33,729 bases of DNA from the NCBI RefSeq assembly GCF_001302265.1, contig NZ_LHQM01000026.1, forward strand, positions 1 to 33,729, in the 5' to 3' direction. Both the position numbers and the translations under genes were made by a program. This DNA is from Streptococcus phocae (GTDB taxonomy: Bacteria; Bacillota; Bacilli; Lactobacillales; Streptococcaceae). Shown here one piece after another: positions 14,582 through 21,884 of the stretch. How positions within the stretch are numbered: the stretch's first letter is position 1; every line of letters begins with the position of its first letter. The notes beneath the pieces are model-generated. The model searched no databases, was not told where the DNA came from, and was given only the letters and a program-made list of their open reading frames with translations.

Positions 14582-16645
14582 CTATTTTCCCAGTTTATCA
14601 TCTCCTAAACTACTATTTTTTAATAGGTTAGATACTTCCCAAGCTAAATAATCACCGATGGTTTTTTTGAAATCATCAAGACTTGGCTTAAGGTCAATTG
14701 GTGCGGTTTGATTCCAGTCATCTCCTTTGGTAACATCAATATAACCCTCATAATATTCTGCTTCAGTTAGATAGTTCAGTTTGTTTCTCCCATATTTAAC
14801 CAAATCAACAACTTCTTGATATTTTTCTTTGGCATGGTCTATATCTCTAAGATTACTACTTGATTTCTTTCGGTTACTTCTTGCATAACCGTCATTGGTA
14901 AAATCAATAAATTTAACAATGTAGTCATCTTCATGAGCTTCACCAACTCTAAAAACATAAATATAGGTCTGGACACTTGACTTACCTACAAACAAATCAA
15001 TCGGCATCTTGATACTTGCCAACAAACGATTTGATTTTAAGATTTCTGTGTTAATGTCTTTTGCTTTACCGCTTCCAGCTGAACCTTGAATAATGACAGA
15101 AGCATAACCTTTATCCATCATTGAAAGGGCACGCTTGACAAAGACCATGCCATTTCCTTCTGCCGAATATGGCGGATTTAGAACAAATGCTGTAGCAGGA
15201 AATTTTTCGTTAGTTTTACCATATCCGTATTTTCCGTTAAATTGTGTCAAAGAATCTTCATTAATAATATTTGATGAGCCATCTCCCATCATAATCATGT
15301 TCAAGACTGCAAGCATATAGACTGATGAAAGGATTTCAAGCCCCAACAATTGATTTGCCTTGATTTCAGCTTCCTTCTTGTAAAGTTCATCAGGTGAGGT
15401 GATTTTCTCTTTAGCGTCATTGAGCATCTCATTCATTGCTGAAACTAATAACCCTGCCGAACCAGTCGCAAAGTCCCAAACATAAGAATCTTTATCCACT
15501 CGTGCTAGTTTGACTAATAAGGTTGCTACATAAGATGGCGTCAAGACAACATCATTTAGCTTATCCTGTGTGAATCCAAGCCATGAATACATTTCATTGA
15601 AGAGCTTTCCTGTAAAATCTGTATTCAAGCCAATTTTGTAGTAAATTCCAAGGTCATCTACAATCTTGCTAAACACTCGCTTAAGCTGACTTTCGCCATT
15701 GACTGGCTTATTGATATTATCCGTCGTCAATGTATTCTTGAGAGTACGGATGATCAAGTCTTTTTTAGCTTTAGGAATCTTTTTCTCATTCAAGAAAGAG
15801 TTAACCTTTCGGATAACAATATCACCATCTCGATTGTCTTCTTCGGTTGATGATTTTAAATCCTCCTTGTCTAAAGGCTTAACTTTACCAGCCACACCAA
15901 GAGTCGCAATGATAGAAGCCGCCACAAGGTAAACACGGTCATTTTCACCTAAACCCTTTTCACTTTGATAAATATCATTATTTAACTTAGTTAAGCTAGC
16001 ATCGATTTCTTTTTCACGTTGTTCTTTTAATCGTTCTGCTTCATCAGCCGTTAGCTCTAAACTTTTTACTTTTTCAATAAAAGCATCAAAATTAGTAGAT
16101 TTCAAAAAAGATAAATCGGTATAATCATTAACCTTTTGTCCTATACCAAAATTATCCTTTGATACAAAATAAACACCAATTTGAGTTTGAAGCTCTCCAA
16201 ATTCATCCTTATAACCTGTTACACCAATTGAAATAATATTGGTGTAGCTGGTATAGTGTAACAGAGCATTGGCATAATGGACTGCACCATTTACTGCAAA
16301 AGAATTGATATTAGTATAATTTGGCTCATTCTTTGATTTACGATTATCAACCTGACCTTCAATATCTAATTTTTCTAATTTATCCTTATAACCTTTATAT
16401 TCAATAAGAATTGGCCAGAAGTCTGTGTGCTTATCTTGAAGCAACAGTTTTGCATCAGGGCGATTACCACCCATACCACCACTTTTAGAGGCATATTCAT
16501 TTAGTGCTTTATCAATTTCTGAATTTAATGTTTCTTGTTCTAATTTATAGTCCAAACCATAGGACTTGAGCCAACCATTTACTAAGTCCGCTACCATAGG
16601 TTCAACTGATTGAACTTTTCCTTTTTCCAAAACTTTGTACTCCAT
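14582..16645 (-). CDS. Fused endonuclease-methylase (BcgI-like RM subunit)
   Basis: This 687-residue protein combines cutting and methylation. An N-terminal PD-(D/E)xK-type nuclease signature is present: P63-D64 in NRPDAKLLLQD, then E82-x-K84 in PILIEYKGYKDKL. After a helical region follows an N6-adenine methyltransferase core with VVLTPSYVATLL (about 366-377), the SAM-binding DFATGSAG (391-398) and the catalytic NPPY (490-493). A separate S gene lies directly downstream and no HsdR is present. That two-gene layout is known for BcgI-type type IIB systems, which cut on both sides of their site. The promoter lies in the integrase remnant just upstream. An HsdM-only reading is less likely because of the nuclease motif. 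Confidence 0.8.
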   Translation of the reverse strand: MEYKVLEKGKVQSVEPMVADLVNGWLKSYGLDYKLEQETLNSEIDKALNEYASKSGGMGGNRPDAKLLLQDKHTDFWPILIEYKGYKDKLEKLDIEGQVDNRKSKNEPNYTNINSFAVNGAVHYANALLHYTSYTNIISIGVTGYKDEFGELQTQIGVYFVSKDNFGIGQKVNDYTDLSFLKSTNFDAFIEKVKSLELTADEAERLKEQREKEIDASLTKLNNDIYQSEKGLGENDRVYLVAASIIATLGVAGKVKPLDKEDLKSSTEEDNRDGDIVIRKVNSFLNEKKIPKAKKDLIIRTLKNTLTTDNINKPVNGESQLKRVFSKIVDDLGIYYKIGLNTDFTGKLFNEMYSWLGFTQDKLNDVVLTPSYVATLLVKLARVDKDSYVWDFATGSAGLLVSAMNEMLNDAKEKITSPDELYKKEAEIKANQLLGLEILSSVYMLAVLNMIMMGDGSSNIINEDSLTQFNGKYGYGKTNEKFPATAFVLNPPYSAEGNGMVFVKRALSMMDKGYASVIIQGSAGSGKAKDINTEILKSNRLLASIKMPIDLFVGKSSVQTYIYVFRVGEAHEDDYIVKFIDFTNDGYARSNRKKSSSNLRDIDHAKEKYQEVVDLVKYGRNKLNYLTEAEYYEGYIDVTKGDDWNQTAPIDLKPSLDDFKKTIGDYLAWEVSNLLKNSSLGDDKLGK

Positions 16646-16675
16646 TCACTTTACATTATTTAATACAGCGACTGA

Positions 16676-16703
16676 ATTATATCATATCACGGTCTCCGTG
16701 ATA
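16676..16703 (-). promoter_or_regulatory. Promoter and palindrome upstream of the RM operon
   Basis: On the minus strand, an extended -10 (TGA then TATAAT at 16676-16681) lies about 30 bases before the RM start. TATCACGG-TCT-CCGTGATA (16685-16703), a perfect 8-bp inverted repeat, covers the region just upstream of it where an activator or repressor would bind. The palindrome is also integrase-coding sequence, so it may be partly fortuitous. Confidence 0.5.
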
Positions 16704-16846
16704 CTCACGCTTCATTTCTTTTTTCTAAAGATATTAGTATCGATTATATCTCACGCCGTCTCGGTCACAATTCAATTTTAACCACTCAACAATATTATCT
16801 TGAACTCATGCCAGAAAAAAGCACCAGCAAGATGCCGATGCTTTAA
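16676..16846 (+). pseudogene. Tyrosine integrase 3' end, copy 2
   Basis: The frame reads YHGLRDTHASFLFSKDISID, then YISRRLGHNSILTTQQYY and LELMPEKSTSKMPML before a TAA. This is the C-terminal end of a phage/ICE-type tyrosine recombinase with the HxLR motif, the LGH histidine and the terminal tyrosine pair. Only about 50 residues remain of some 380. It ends 76 bases before the att repeat in rpsI. It is very similar to copy 1 (12917-13137), including shared non-coding sequence after the gene, so both descend from related elements using the same site. Confidence 0.8.
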
Positions 16847-16922
16847 GTCTCTTAAACGACTTATCATTATCATTAACACCAACTGACACCAAAAAGGTGC
16901 CATAATCTTTGGTATAATAAGG

Positions 16923-16945
16923 TTTTGATTAACGTTTTGAGAATT
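16923..16945. repeat. att-like direct repeat overlapping the rpsI 3' end
   Basis: This 23-bp sequence includes the last five sense codons and the stop codon of rpsI, plus six bases beyond. It is identical to 13173-13195. Integration here leaves rpsI intact, as expected for elements that target this gene. Confidence 0.8.
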
Positions 16946-17321
16946 GTGAAGCTTTACGAGCTTTCTTAAGACCTGGTTTTTTACGTTCAACCATACGTGC
17001 GTCACGTGTAAGAAGGCCAGCGCGTTTCAATGAATCGCGGAAGTCTGGGTCTACTTGCAAAAGTGCACGTGCGATACCGTGACGAATCGCTCCTGATTGT
17101 CCGCCGTAACCACCACCAACAACGTTTACGAAAACGTCGTATGAACCTTCAGTTGATGTAACTGCAAAAGGTTGGTTGATGATTAAACGTAGGTCAGCAT
17201 GTGGGATGTATTCTTCAACATCTTTTTTGTTAACAGTGATTTTACCAGTACCTGGAACCAAACGAACGCGTGCTACAGCGTTTTTACGACGGCCAGTACC
17301 TGCATATTGTGCTTGTGCCAT
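16929..17321 (-). CDS. rpsI: 30S ribosomal protein S9
   Basis: The 130-residue S9 protein has the start [24 protein letters not shown], the core [22 protein letters not shown] and the conserved C-terminal tail [12 protein letters not shown] that reaches toward the P-site tRNA. It is the second gene of the rplM-rpsI operon, 20 bases after rplM, with a GGAG-type site. Its 3' end serves as the attachment site of the accessory island. The original downstream region has been displaced; no terminator is obvious directly after it. Confidence 0.98.
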
Positions 17322-17341
17322 TATTTAATGCTCCTTTCCTC

Positions 17342-17788
17342 TTAGATAAGTCCTGAGATGTCAAGTACTTCTGGTTGTTGTGCTTCATGTGTATGTTCAG
17401 CGCCAACGAAGACTTTCAATTTCATACCTTGTGCACGTCCAAGAGTGTTATGTGGAAGCATGCCTTTAACTGATTTTTCAATCAAACGAACAGCATTTTT
17501 AGAACGAAGTTCACCTGCTGAGATTTGTTTCAAACCACCTGGGTACATTGAGTGAGTGTAGTAAATTTTATCAGTTGCTTTTTTACCAGTTAATTTGATT
17601 TTTTCAGCATTGATAACAATTACAAAGTCACCTGTGTCAGTATGAGGTGTGAATGTTGGTTTGTGTTTTCCGCGTAGTACGCTAGCAACTACTGCAGAAA
17701 GACGTCCAAGAGGTACATCTGTTGCGTCAACAACGTACCATTTGCGCTCAACTTGGCCAGTTTTAGCCATAAAAGTTGTTTTGTTCAT
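17342..17788 (-). CDS. rplM: 50S ribosomal protein L13
   Basis: The 148-residue L13 protein, an early assembly protein of the large subunit, carries [39 protein letters not shown], then [12 protein letters not shown] and [21 protein letters not shown] chose ATG 17788, preceded by AGGAG, which gives the usual length; the frame extends to 17842 through the leader without a ribosome-binding site. It is the first gene of the rplM-rpsI operon, with a structured leader and a sigma-A promoter. Confidence 0.97.
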   Translation of the reverse strand: MNKTTFMAKTGQVERKWYVVDATDVPLGRLSAVVASVLRGKHKPTFTPHTDTGDFVIVINAEKIKLTGKKATDKIYYTHSMYPGGLKQISAGELRSKNAVRLIEKSVKGMLPHNTLGRAQGMKLKVFVGAEHTHEAQQPEVLDISGLI

Positions 17789-17892
17789 GATTTCTCCTAT
17801 ACGAATTCGTTTTTGTTTACAGGTGTGGATGTTCCGGTCCACGAGGTATTTGGAAGGTTCCGGGGCCTTTCAAATGGGGTAAACAATACCGT
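17789..17892 (-). promoter_or_regulatory. Structured L13 leader
   Basis: The transcribed leader contains GUGGA-ccggaaca-UCCAC and, just upstream, a GAAAGG-ccccggaa-CCUUCC hairpin. This fits the L13 leader of Firmicutes, which mediates autogenous control by L13. I recognise the position and the hairpins but did not match a covariance model. Confidence 0.6.
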
Positions 17893-17898
17893 CTACTA

Positions 17899-17928
17899 TA
17901 ATATCAAATTTAGTGGCCTCTAGTCAAG
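17899..17928 (-). promoter_or_regulatory. rplM-rpsI promoter
   Basis: On the minus strand, TTGACT (17923-17928) and TATTAT (17899-17904) are separated by 18 bases upstream of the L13 leader. Confidence 0.75.
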
Positions 17929-18173
17929 TGCTTTAGCTGTTTTTATTTGTTTATTTCCTTAATAATTTCGCAGATGCACTGCCCCGCTAACTTTTAAACT
18001 ATCAGGGGTATCATTATCTTTTCTTTCATTTAGGAAAATAGCTAAGCTTCTGACTGTGAAGAGCAGCTCCAATAATAAGGTTATCCACAATCGTGGTCGC
18101 TATGATAGTTCTCCGATGACAGTTTTACTTATTATAAATGATTTTAGATATCTACTTGTTTAGAAAACACAAA

Positions 18174-18199
18174 AAGGATTGAATTATCTTTCAATCCTT
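18174..18199 (-). terminator. Terminator of the degV-type gene
   Basis: AAGGATTGAA (18174-18183) pairs with TTCAATCCTT (18190-18199), followed on the minus strand by a short T run, seven bases beyond the stop codon. Confidence 0.8.
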
Positions 18200-18205
18200 C
18201 AACGA

Positions 18206-19069
18206 TTATGAGCGAGTTTTATGACCAATAACAAACACTGCCAATGTATTTGGTCCGACATGAGCTGAAATAACTGGTCCAAGTGGCATCATAAGGACAT
18301 CACTGACCTTTTCTTGTAACAACAATTGATCGCGTAGCTGATTTGCTTCGCTTTGATCCCCAGTGTAAGAAACAATAAGGGTTGAGTCGGCGATGTCTTT
18401 TTGGACCTGCGTAACCATTTCTTTGATGGCTTTTTTACGACCACGAATCTTAGCAATCGGTACCAATTTCCCCTCAGCATTAAGCCATAAAAGGGGTTTG
18501 ATGCTTGCTAAACTGCCAAGCAATGCCGAACTTTTTGACAAGCGACCATCCCTCATTAGATGAAAGAGATCATCCACCAAAAAATAAGTGCGCAAACGCG
18601 GCAACAAGTCTTCAATCATGGTTTTTGTATGATGCAAGCTTTTGCCAGTATCTCTAGCCTCAGCGGCTAAGATAGTCAGATACCCTTCTCCTCCTGCAGC
18701 TGCTAGAGTGTCCACGATTTCAATGACTGCTTCTGGATAATCTTCCAAGACAATCTCTCTTGCCATGACGGCACTTTGGTAGGTACCTGACAAAACTGAT
18801 GAAAAAGCAAGATACAGCAGGTCTCTTTTTTGTTCTGCATAAGCACGAAAAACCGTTTCAAATTGACCTACATTGATTTGACTAGTTGTAGGCTGGCTGC
18901 CATTTTTCATTTTTTGCAATAAGTCATGACTAGTAAGTCTATTGGGTCCTACAGTGTCATAGACTCTGCCGTTACACTCAATCGTTAACCCGACTACTTC
19001 TATATCATGCTCTTCTATCCATGAAGCATCGAGGTCTGCTGTTGAGTCGGTCATTAATACAAATGTCAT
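18206..19069 (-). CDS. DegV family protein (fatty-acid-binding kinase subunit type)
   Basis: The 287-residue DegV-family protein probably binds a fatty acid. Related FakB proteins present fatty acids to the kinase FakA for entry into phospholipid synthesis. Motifs are [14 protein letters not shown] with the early TDSTAD phrase, [30 protein letters not shown] and, near the end, [18 protein letters not shown] with the conserved His-x-Gly-Pro. AGGAGAG precedes the ATG. It stands alone with its own terminator. Which lipid it binds cannot be read from the sequence. Confidence 0.9.
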   Translation of the reverse strand: MTFVLMTDSTADLDASWIEEHDIEVVGLTIECNGRVYDTVGPNRLTSHDLLQKMKNGSQPTTSQINVGQFETVFRAYAEQKRDLLYLAFSSVLSGTYQSAVMAREIVLEDYPEAVIEIVDTLAAAGGEGYLTILAAEARDTGKSLHHTKTMIEDLLPRLRTYFLVDDLFHLMRDGRLSKSSALLGSLASIKPLLWLNAEGKLVPIAKIRGRKKAIKEMVTQVQKDIADSTLIVSYTGDQSEANQLRDQLLLQEKVSDVLMMPLGPVISAHVGPNTLAVFVIGHKTRS

Positions 19070-19168
19070 CTACTCTCCTAATCTATTTGTTTATTGCTAT
19101 ATTTGAGTATTATACTACCATTTGTATATTGTATCAAAAAAAGTTACTCCAAGCGACTCCAAACCGTA

Positions 19169-19684
19169 CTAGTCAAGGTTATCCATGAGGTGTTTCAACT
19201 GATCTATTTGTTCTTGATCAAAGGACCGTAACTTTGGTTTTTTAAGATCAATAGCCTGGGACATTTGATCCAAATCAGCCTTCACCGCATTTACTCGTTG
19301 CTCTAACTCCCTAGCCGTAACCCGCAAAGCACCTTGGGAAAATATCGTCCACTGTTCGTTTAAATCACTAGTTGCTACCTCTACCATATACAGACTGGTA
19401 TTTAAGTCTGCTGCTGCACGCTCGATGTAGCTATCTGCTGTCTGGTCTTCTTCGGTAAAAATAACCGTCATTTTATATTGGTCATATCGCTGCCTAAGAC
19501 CTGGGACATATTGGGCATCAAAAACACAGATGATGTCAATATTTTCAAAATGAGCATAATTATTAAGCTTGCTAAGTAGCGTGTTACGTGCCTGCTCCAA
19601 TTGATTTAGCTTAAACAGTTGGCGCGTGGCTTGCCAAAAGGCAATCATGTTGTAGCCATCAACCAACAAAATTCTTTTTTTCAT
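19169..19684 (-). CDS. NYN-domain ribonuclease, YacP/Rae1-like
   Basis: The 171-residue protein begins MKKRILLVDGYNMIAFW, with the NYN-domain aspartate of the DGYN motif, then IDIICVFDAQYVPG and the acidic TEEDQTADSYIERAA. This layout matches the YacP/Rae1 family; Rae1 of Bacillus subtilis is an endoribonuclease acting in the ribosomal A site. The gene starts two bases after the rlmB stop, the usual order in Firmicutes, so the two are translationally linked. The length is normal. Confidence 0.88.
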   Translation of the reverse strand: MKKRILLVDGYNMIAFWQATRQLFKLNQLEQARNTLLSKLNNYAHFENIDIICVFDAQYVPGLRQRYDQYKMTVIFTEEDQTADSYIERAAADLNTSLYMVEVATSDLNEQWTIFSQGALRVTARELEQRVNAVKADLDQMSQAIDLKKPKLRSFDQEQIDQLKHLMDNLD

Positions 19685-19686
19685 TT

Positions 19687-20442
19687 TTACAGCTTATTTC
19701 TAAAAACTTCATACATCAAAATGGCAGCCGCAACGCTCGCATTTAAGCTTTGCACGTGGCCATCCATTGGAATGGTAACCATTTCATCTACCTGCTTTTT
19801 GATGTTAACAGAGATGCCTTTGCCCTCGCTGCCAATAATCAAGGCTAGTTTACCTTTAGTGTTCCACCGATGAACTGGTGTCCCTTCCATATCTGTACCA
19901 AATGTCCAGTACCCTTTTTCTTTGAGCTTGTCCAGGGTTTGGCTAAGATTGGTGACACGAGCAATCGCAACATGCTCGACAGCCCCTGTTGACGTTTTTG
20001 ACACAACAGGGGTCACACCGACAGCGCGGTGTTTCGGGATAATAACTCCTGCAACCTTAGTTGCATCGGCTGTTCTCAAAATAGAACCGAAATTGTGGGG
20101 ATCTGTTAGCCCATCAAGAATCAAAATGAGGGGATTATCCTGCTTGTCAGCCTCAGCCAACAAATCATCTAACTCGGTATACGCAAACTCTGACACGCGC
20201 AGAACAAACCCCTGATGCACCGCACCATCGGTCATTTCTGACAAGGATTTTTTAGGAGTCCAAGAAATAGACACCTTTTTATCAGTAGCCAGTTCTTTGA
20301 TAGTGTCGACATTCTTGCCTCTAAGATCTTCTTGAATGTAAAGTTTGTTACCTGTATTGGCTAGGAGGCTCTCCGTAACGGCATGGACCCCATAGACCAT
20401 ATCAGTTGTTTCATTAATATCTTTTAGTTCTTTATCTTTCAT
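19687..20442 (-). CDS. rlmB: 23S rRNA (guanosine-2'-O)-methyltransferase, TrmH/SpoU type
   Basis: The 251-residue protein (from ATG 20442) has the RlmB architecture. An N-terminal substrate-binding domain (MVYGVHAVTESLLANTGNKLYIQ) precedes the SpoU knot, with LILDGLTDPHNFGSILRTADA (motif 1), IIGSEGKGIS (motif 2) and IPMDGHVQSLNASVAAAILMYEV (motif 3). It methylates 23S rRNA near the peptidyl-transferase centre (G2251 in E. coli). A longer frame to 20568 overlaps the surface-protein gene and lacks support. A TATAAT with upstream TG lies only seven bases before ATG 20442, so transcription could begin at the start codon itself. Confidence 0.9.
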   Translation of the reverse strand: MKDKELKDINETTDMVYGVHAVTESLLANTGNKLYIQEDLRGKNVDTIKELATDKKVSISWTPKKSLSEMTDGAVHQGFVLRVSEFAYTELDDLLAEADKQDNPLILILDGLTDPHNFGSILRTADATKVAGVIIPKHRAVGVTPVVSKTSTGAVEHVAIARVTNLSQTLDKLKEKGYWTFGTDMEGTPVHRWNTKGKLALIIGSEGKGISVNIKKQVDEMVTIPMDGHVQSLNASVAAAILMYEVFRNKL

Positions 20443-20449
20443 GTTTTCT

Positions 20450-20458
20450 ATTATAACA
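20450..20458 (-). promoter_or_regulatory. Extended -10 directly at the rlmB start
   Basis: TGT followed by TATAAT (20450-20455 on the minus strand) lies seven bases before the rlmB ATG. I see no clear -35 element. Confidence 0.45.
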
Positions 20459-20489
20459 CGAAAGAAAGAAAATAATGAGGCCTGTCTAC

Positions 20490-21302
20490 TTATTTTCGGC
20501 GGAAGAAAGCTACTAGTCCCCAAAAGACACCCAGAGCAGATACGGCACCTATTGATGCCATCAACCAAGGAAAGCCTTTTGATGGTTGAGTTTCCTCATC
20601 AATACCGTCTGAGAGCATTTTATCTTTGTTATCCTCAACTGCCACAGTTGATTTTTTTGCTGGTTTTTCAGCGACAATCGGTGTTTTTTTGTCTTTAGCC
20701 ATGCTGTTTTTGGTTGGTGTGTCACTCTTAGTCACTGGAGTAATTGTTTTGTGATTTTCAGTGCTAGAGTCAACTGGACTGGTTTGAGCGGGTCTAGTAG
20801 TTTCTGTGGTCGCTTTGTTAGTGTTTCCTTGGGGTGAATGTGGTTGTTCTGATGGCTTTGCTTGAGATGGAGCTGATGGCTTTGCTTGACGTTCAAAATG
20901 AACAGGAACTGAACTACCACTATAGGTTTTATCCTTATCGGCAACTTTAACAGACATGGTATAATCCGAAGCCTTGTGACTCGGAAGGTTAAACCAAACT
21001 GAAAATTGTTGCTGACCTGGTTTCATGCTGTAGGTGTAACTATTGACCGTATTTCCTTGAGCATCTTGTAAAACAACAAGGGCCTGTGATTTTTGGCTAA
21101 CAGGTTGGTCTGTTGAGATTGTTGCTTCTATCACAGCTTCACCTGAACGCAAGCGCGCATCAACTTGGCTTTGGCCCACTGAATTGTCTGATGTTGTAAT
21201 AGTCGGACTAGTTTCTTCAGCCCAAACCGGTTGGAGAGGAGCACCCCCTCCTAATACTAGAGCTGCTGATGCCATTGCAATAATCATTTTTTTCTTTGTC
21301 AT
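20490..21302 (-). CDS. Secreted cell-surface protein with C-terminal membrane anchor
   Basis: The 270-residue protein starts MTKKKMIIAMASAALVLGGG and has a probable signal cleavage after QPVWA. A globular region (about 30-140; beta-rich, with VVLQDAQGNTVNSYTYSMKPGQQQF and VPVHFE) is followed by a long Pro/Ser/Thr/Lys-rich stalk. Near the C-terminus come QPSKG, a hydrophobic segment (FPWLMASIGAVSALGVFWGLVAFF) and the tail RRK. This imitates a sortase signal but has no LPxTG. A short DNA repeat encodes AKPSAPSQAKPS. I chose ATG 21302, which has GGAG upstream. No terminator separates it from rlmB. I do not recognise the family; a surface role is clear, the ligand is not. Confidence 0.8.
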   Translation of the reverse strand: MTKKKMIIAMASAALVLGGGAPLQPVWAEETSPTITTSDNSVGQSQVDARLRSGEAVIEATISTDQPVSQKSQALVVLQDAQGNTVNSYTYSMKPGQQQFSVWFNLPSHKASDYTMSVKVADKDKTYSGSSVPVHFERQAKPSAPSQAKPSEQPHSPQGNTNKATTETTRPAQTSPVDSSTENHKTITPVTKSDTPTKNSMAKDKKTPIVAEKPAKKSTVAVEDNKDKMLSDGIDEETQPSKGFPWLMASIGAVSALGVFWGLVAFFRRK

Positions 21303-21448
21303 AACATGTCTCCTACACATATATTTTTACTCTTTCATTATAGTACATTCGCAAATTTTTGCAATAGTTTTGTGTCTTTTTTGTTAAGAATATTTCAATT
21401 ATGTTACAAATAGATTTCTGAATGGTGTCATCAACTTCTCGGTGTTTC

Positions 21449-21480
21449 AAAAAAGGACTGGTAAACTTACCAATCCTTTT
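21449..21480 (-). terminator. Terminator after mrnC
   Basis: Reading the minus strand, AAAAGGATTGGTAAG and TTTACCAGTCCTTTT form a long hairpin with a T run, six bases beyond the mrnC stop. Confidence 0.85.
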
Positions 21481-21485
21481 GCGAT

Positions 21486-21884
21486 TTAATTAGATTCTAT
21501 GGTTTTAATACACCAATTGATTAGCTCTTCTAAGCGTTCTGTCTGTCCTGTCATGTCCAAGTACCCCATGATGGCTTCAAAACCAGTGGACATCCGATAG
21601 GTTACCACATCAGCATTTTTTGCCTTGGTGTGACTGTTGGTATTACGGCCTCGCTTGTATATGTCTTGTTCCTTTTCGGTCAAAAGCTGCGCTTCTAGCA
21701 TGGCTTGGATCAAGCTTGCTTGAGCTCTGGCAGAAACATATTTGGTCGCTAAATGATGGAGTTGGCTAGGCTTGGTTTGCCCTTGAAAAATCAAGTGGCG
21801 ACGAATATAGTAAGAATAAACTGCATCGCCTTCAAAGGCTAGTGCAATTCCATTAATCAAATTGACATCAACAATCTTAGTCAC
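21486..21884 (-). CDS. mrnC: Mini-ribonuclease III
   Basis: This is a dimeric RNase III-like enzyme without a double-stranded-RNA-binding domain; it trims 23S rRNA precursor ends. Motifs are INGIALAFEGDAVYSYYIRRHL (RNase III signature region), SARAQASLIQAM and ADVVTYRMSTGFEAIMGYLDMTG. I chose GTG 21884, which has GAGGTGG a few bases upstream and gives 132 residues; the frame extends to an ATG at 21902. It overlaps the cysS end by eight bases, the normal Firmicute pair, and has its own terminator. Confidence 0.93.
   Translation of the reverse strand: MTKIVDVNLINGIALAFEGDAVYSYYIRRHLIFQGQTKPSQLHHLATKYVSARAQASLIQAMLEAQLLTEKEQDIYKRGRNTNSHTKAKNADVVTYRMSTGFEAIMGYLDMTGQTERLEELINWCIKTIESN

Noticed and set aside
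20860..20900. Tandem repeat in the surface-protein gene as a possible CRISPR-like or VNTR array
   Set aside because: Only two units of about 20 bases, both encoding AKPSAPSQAKPS stalk sequence; ordinary coding repetition.
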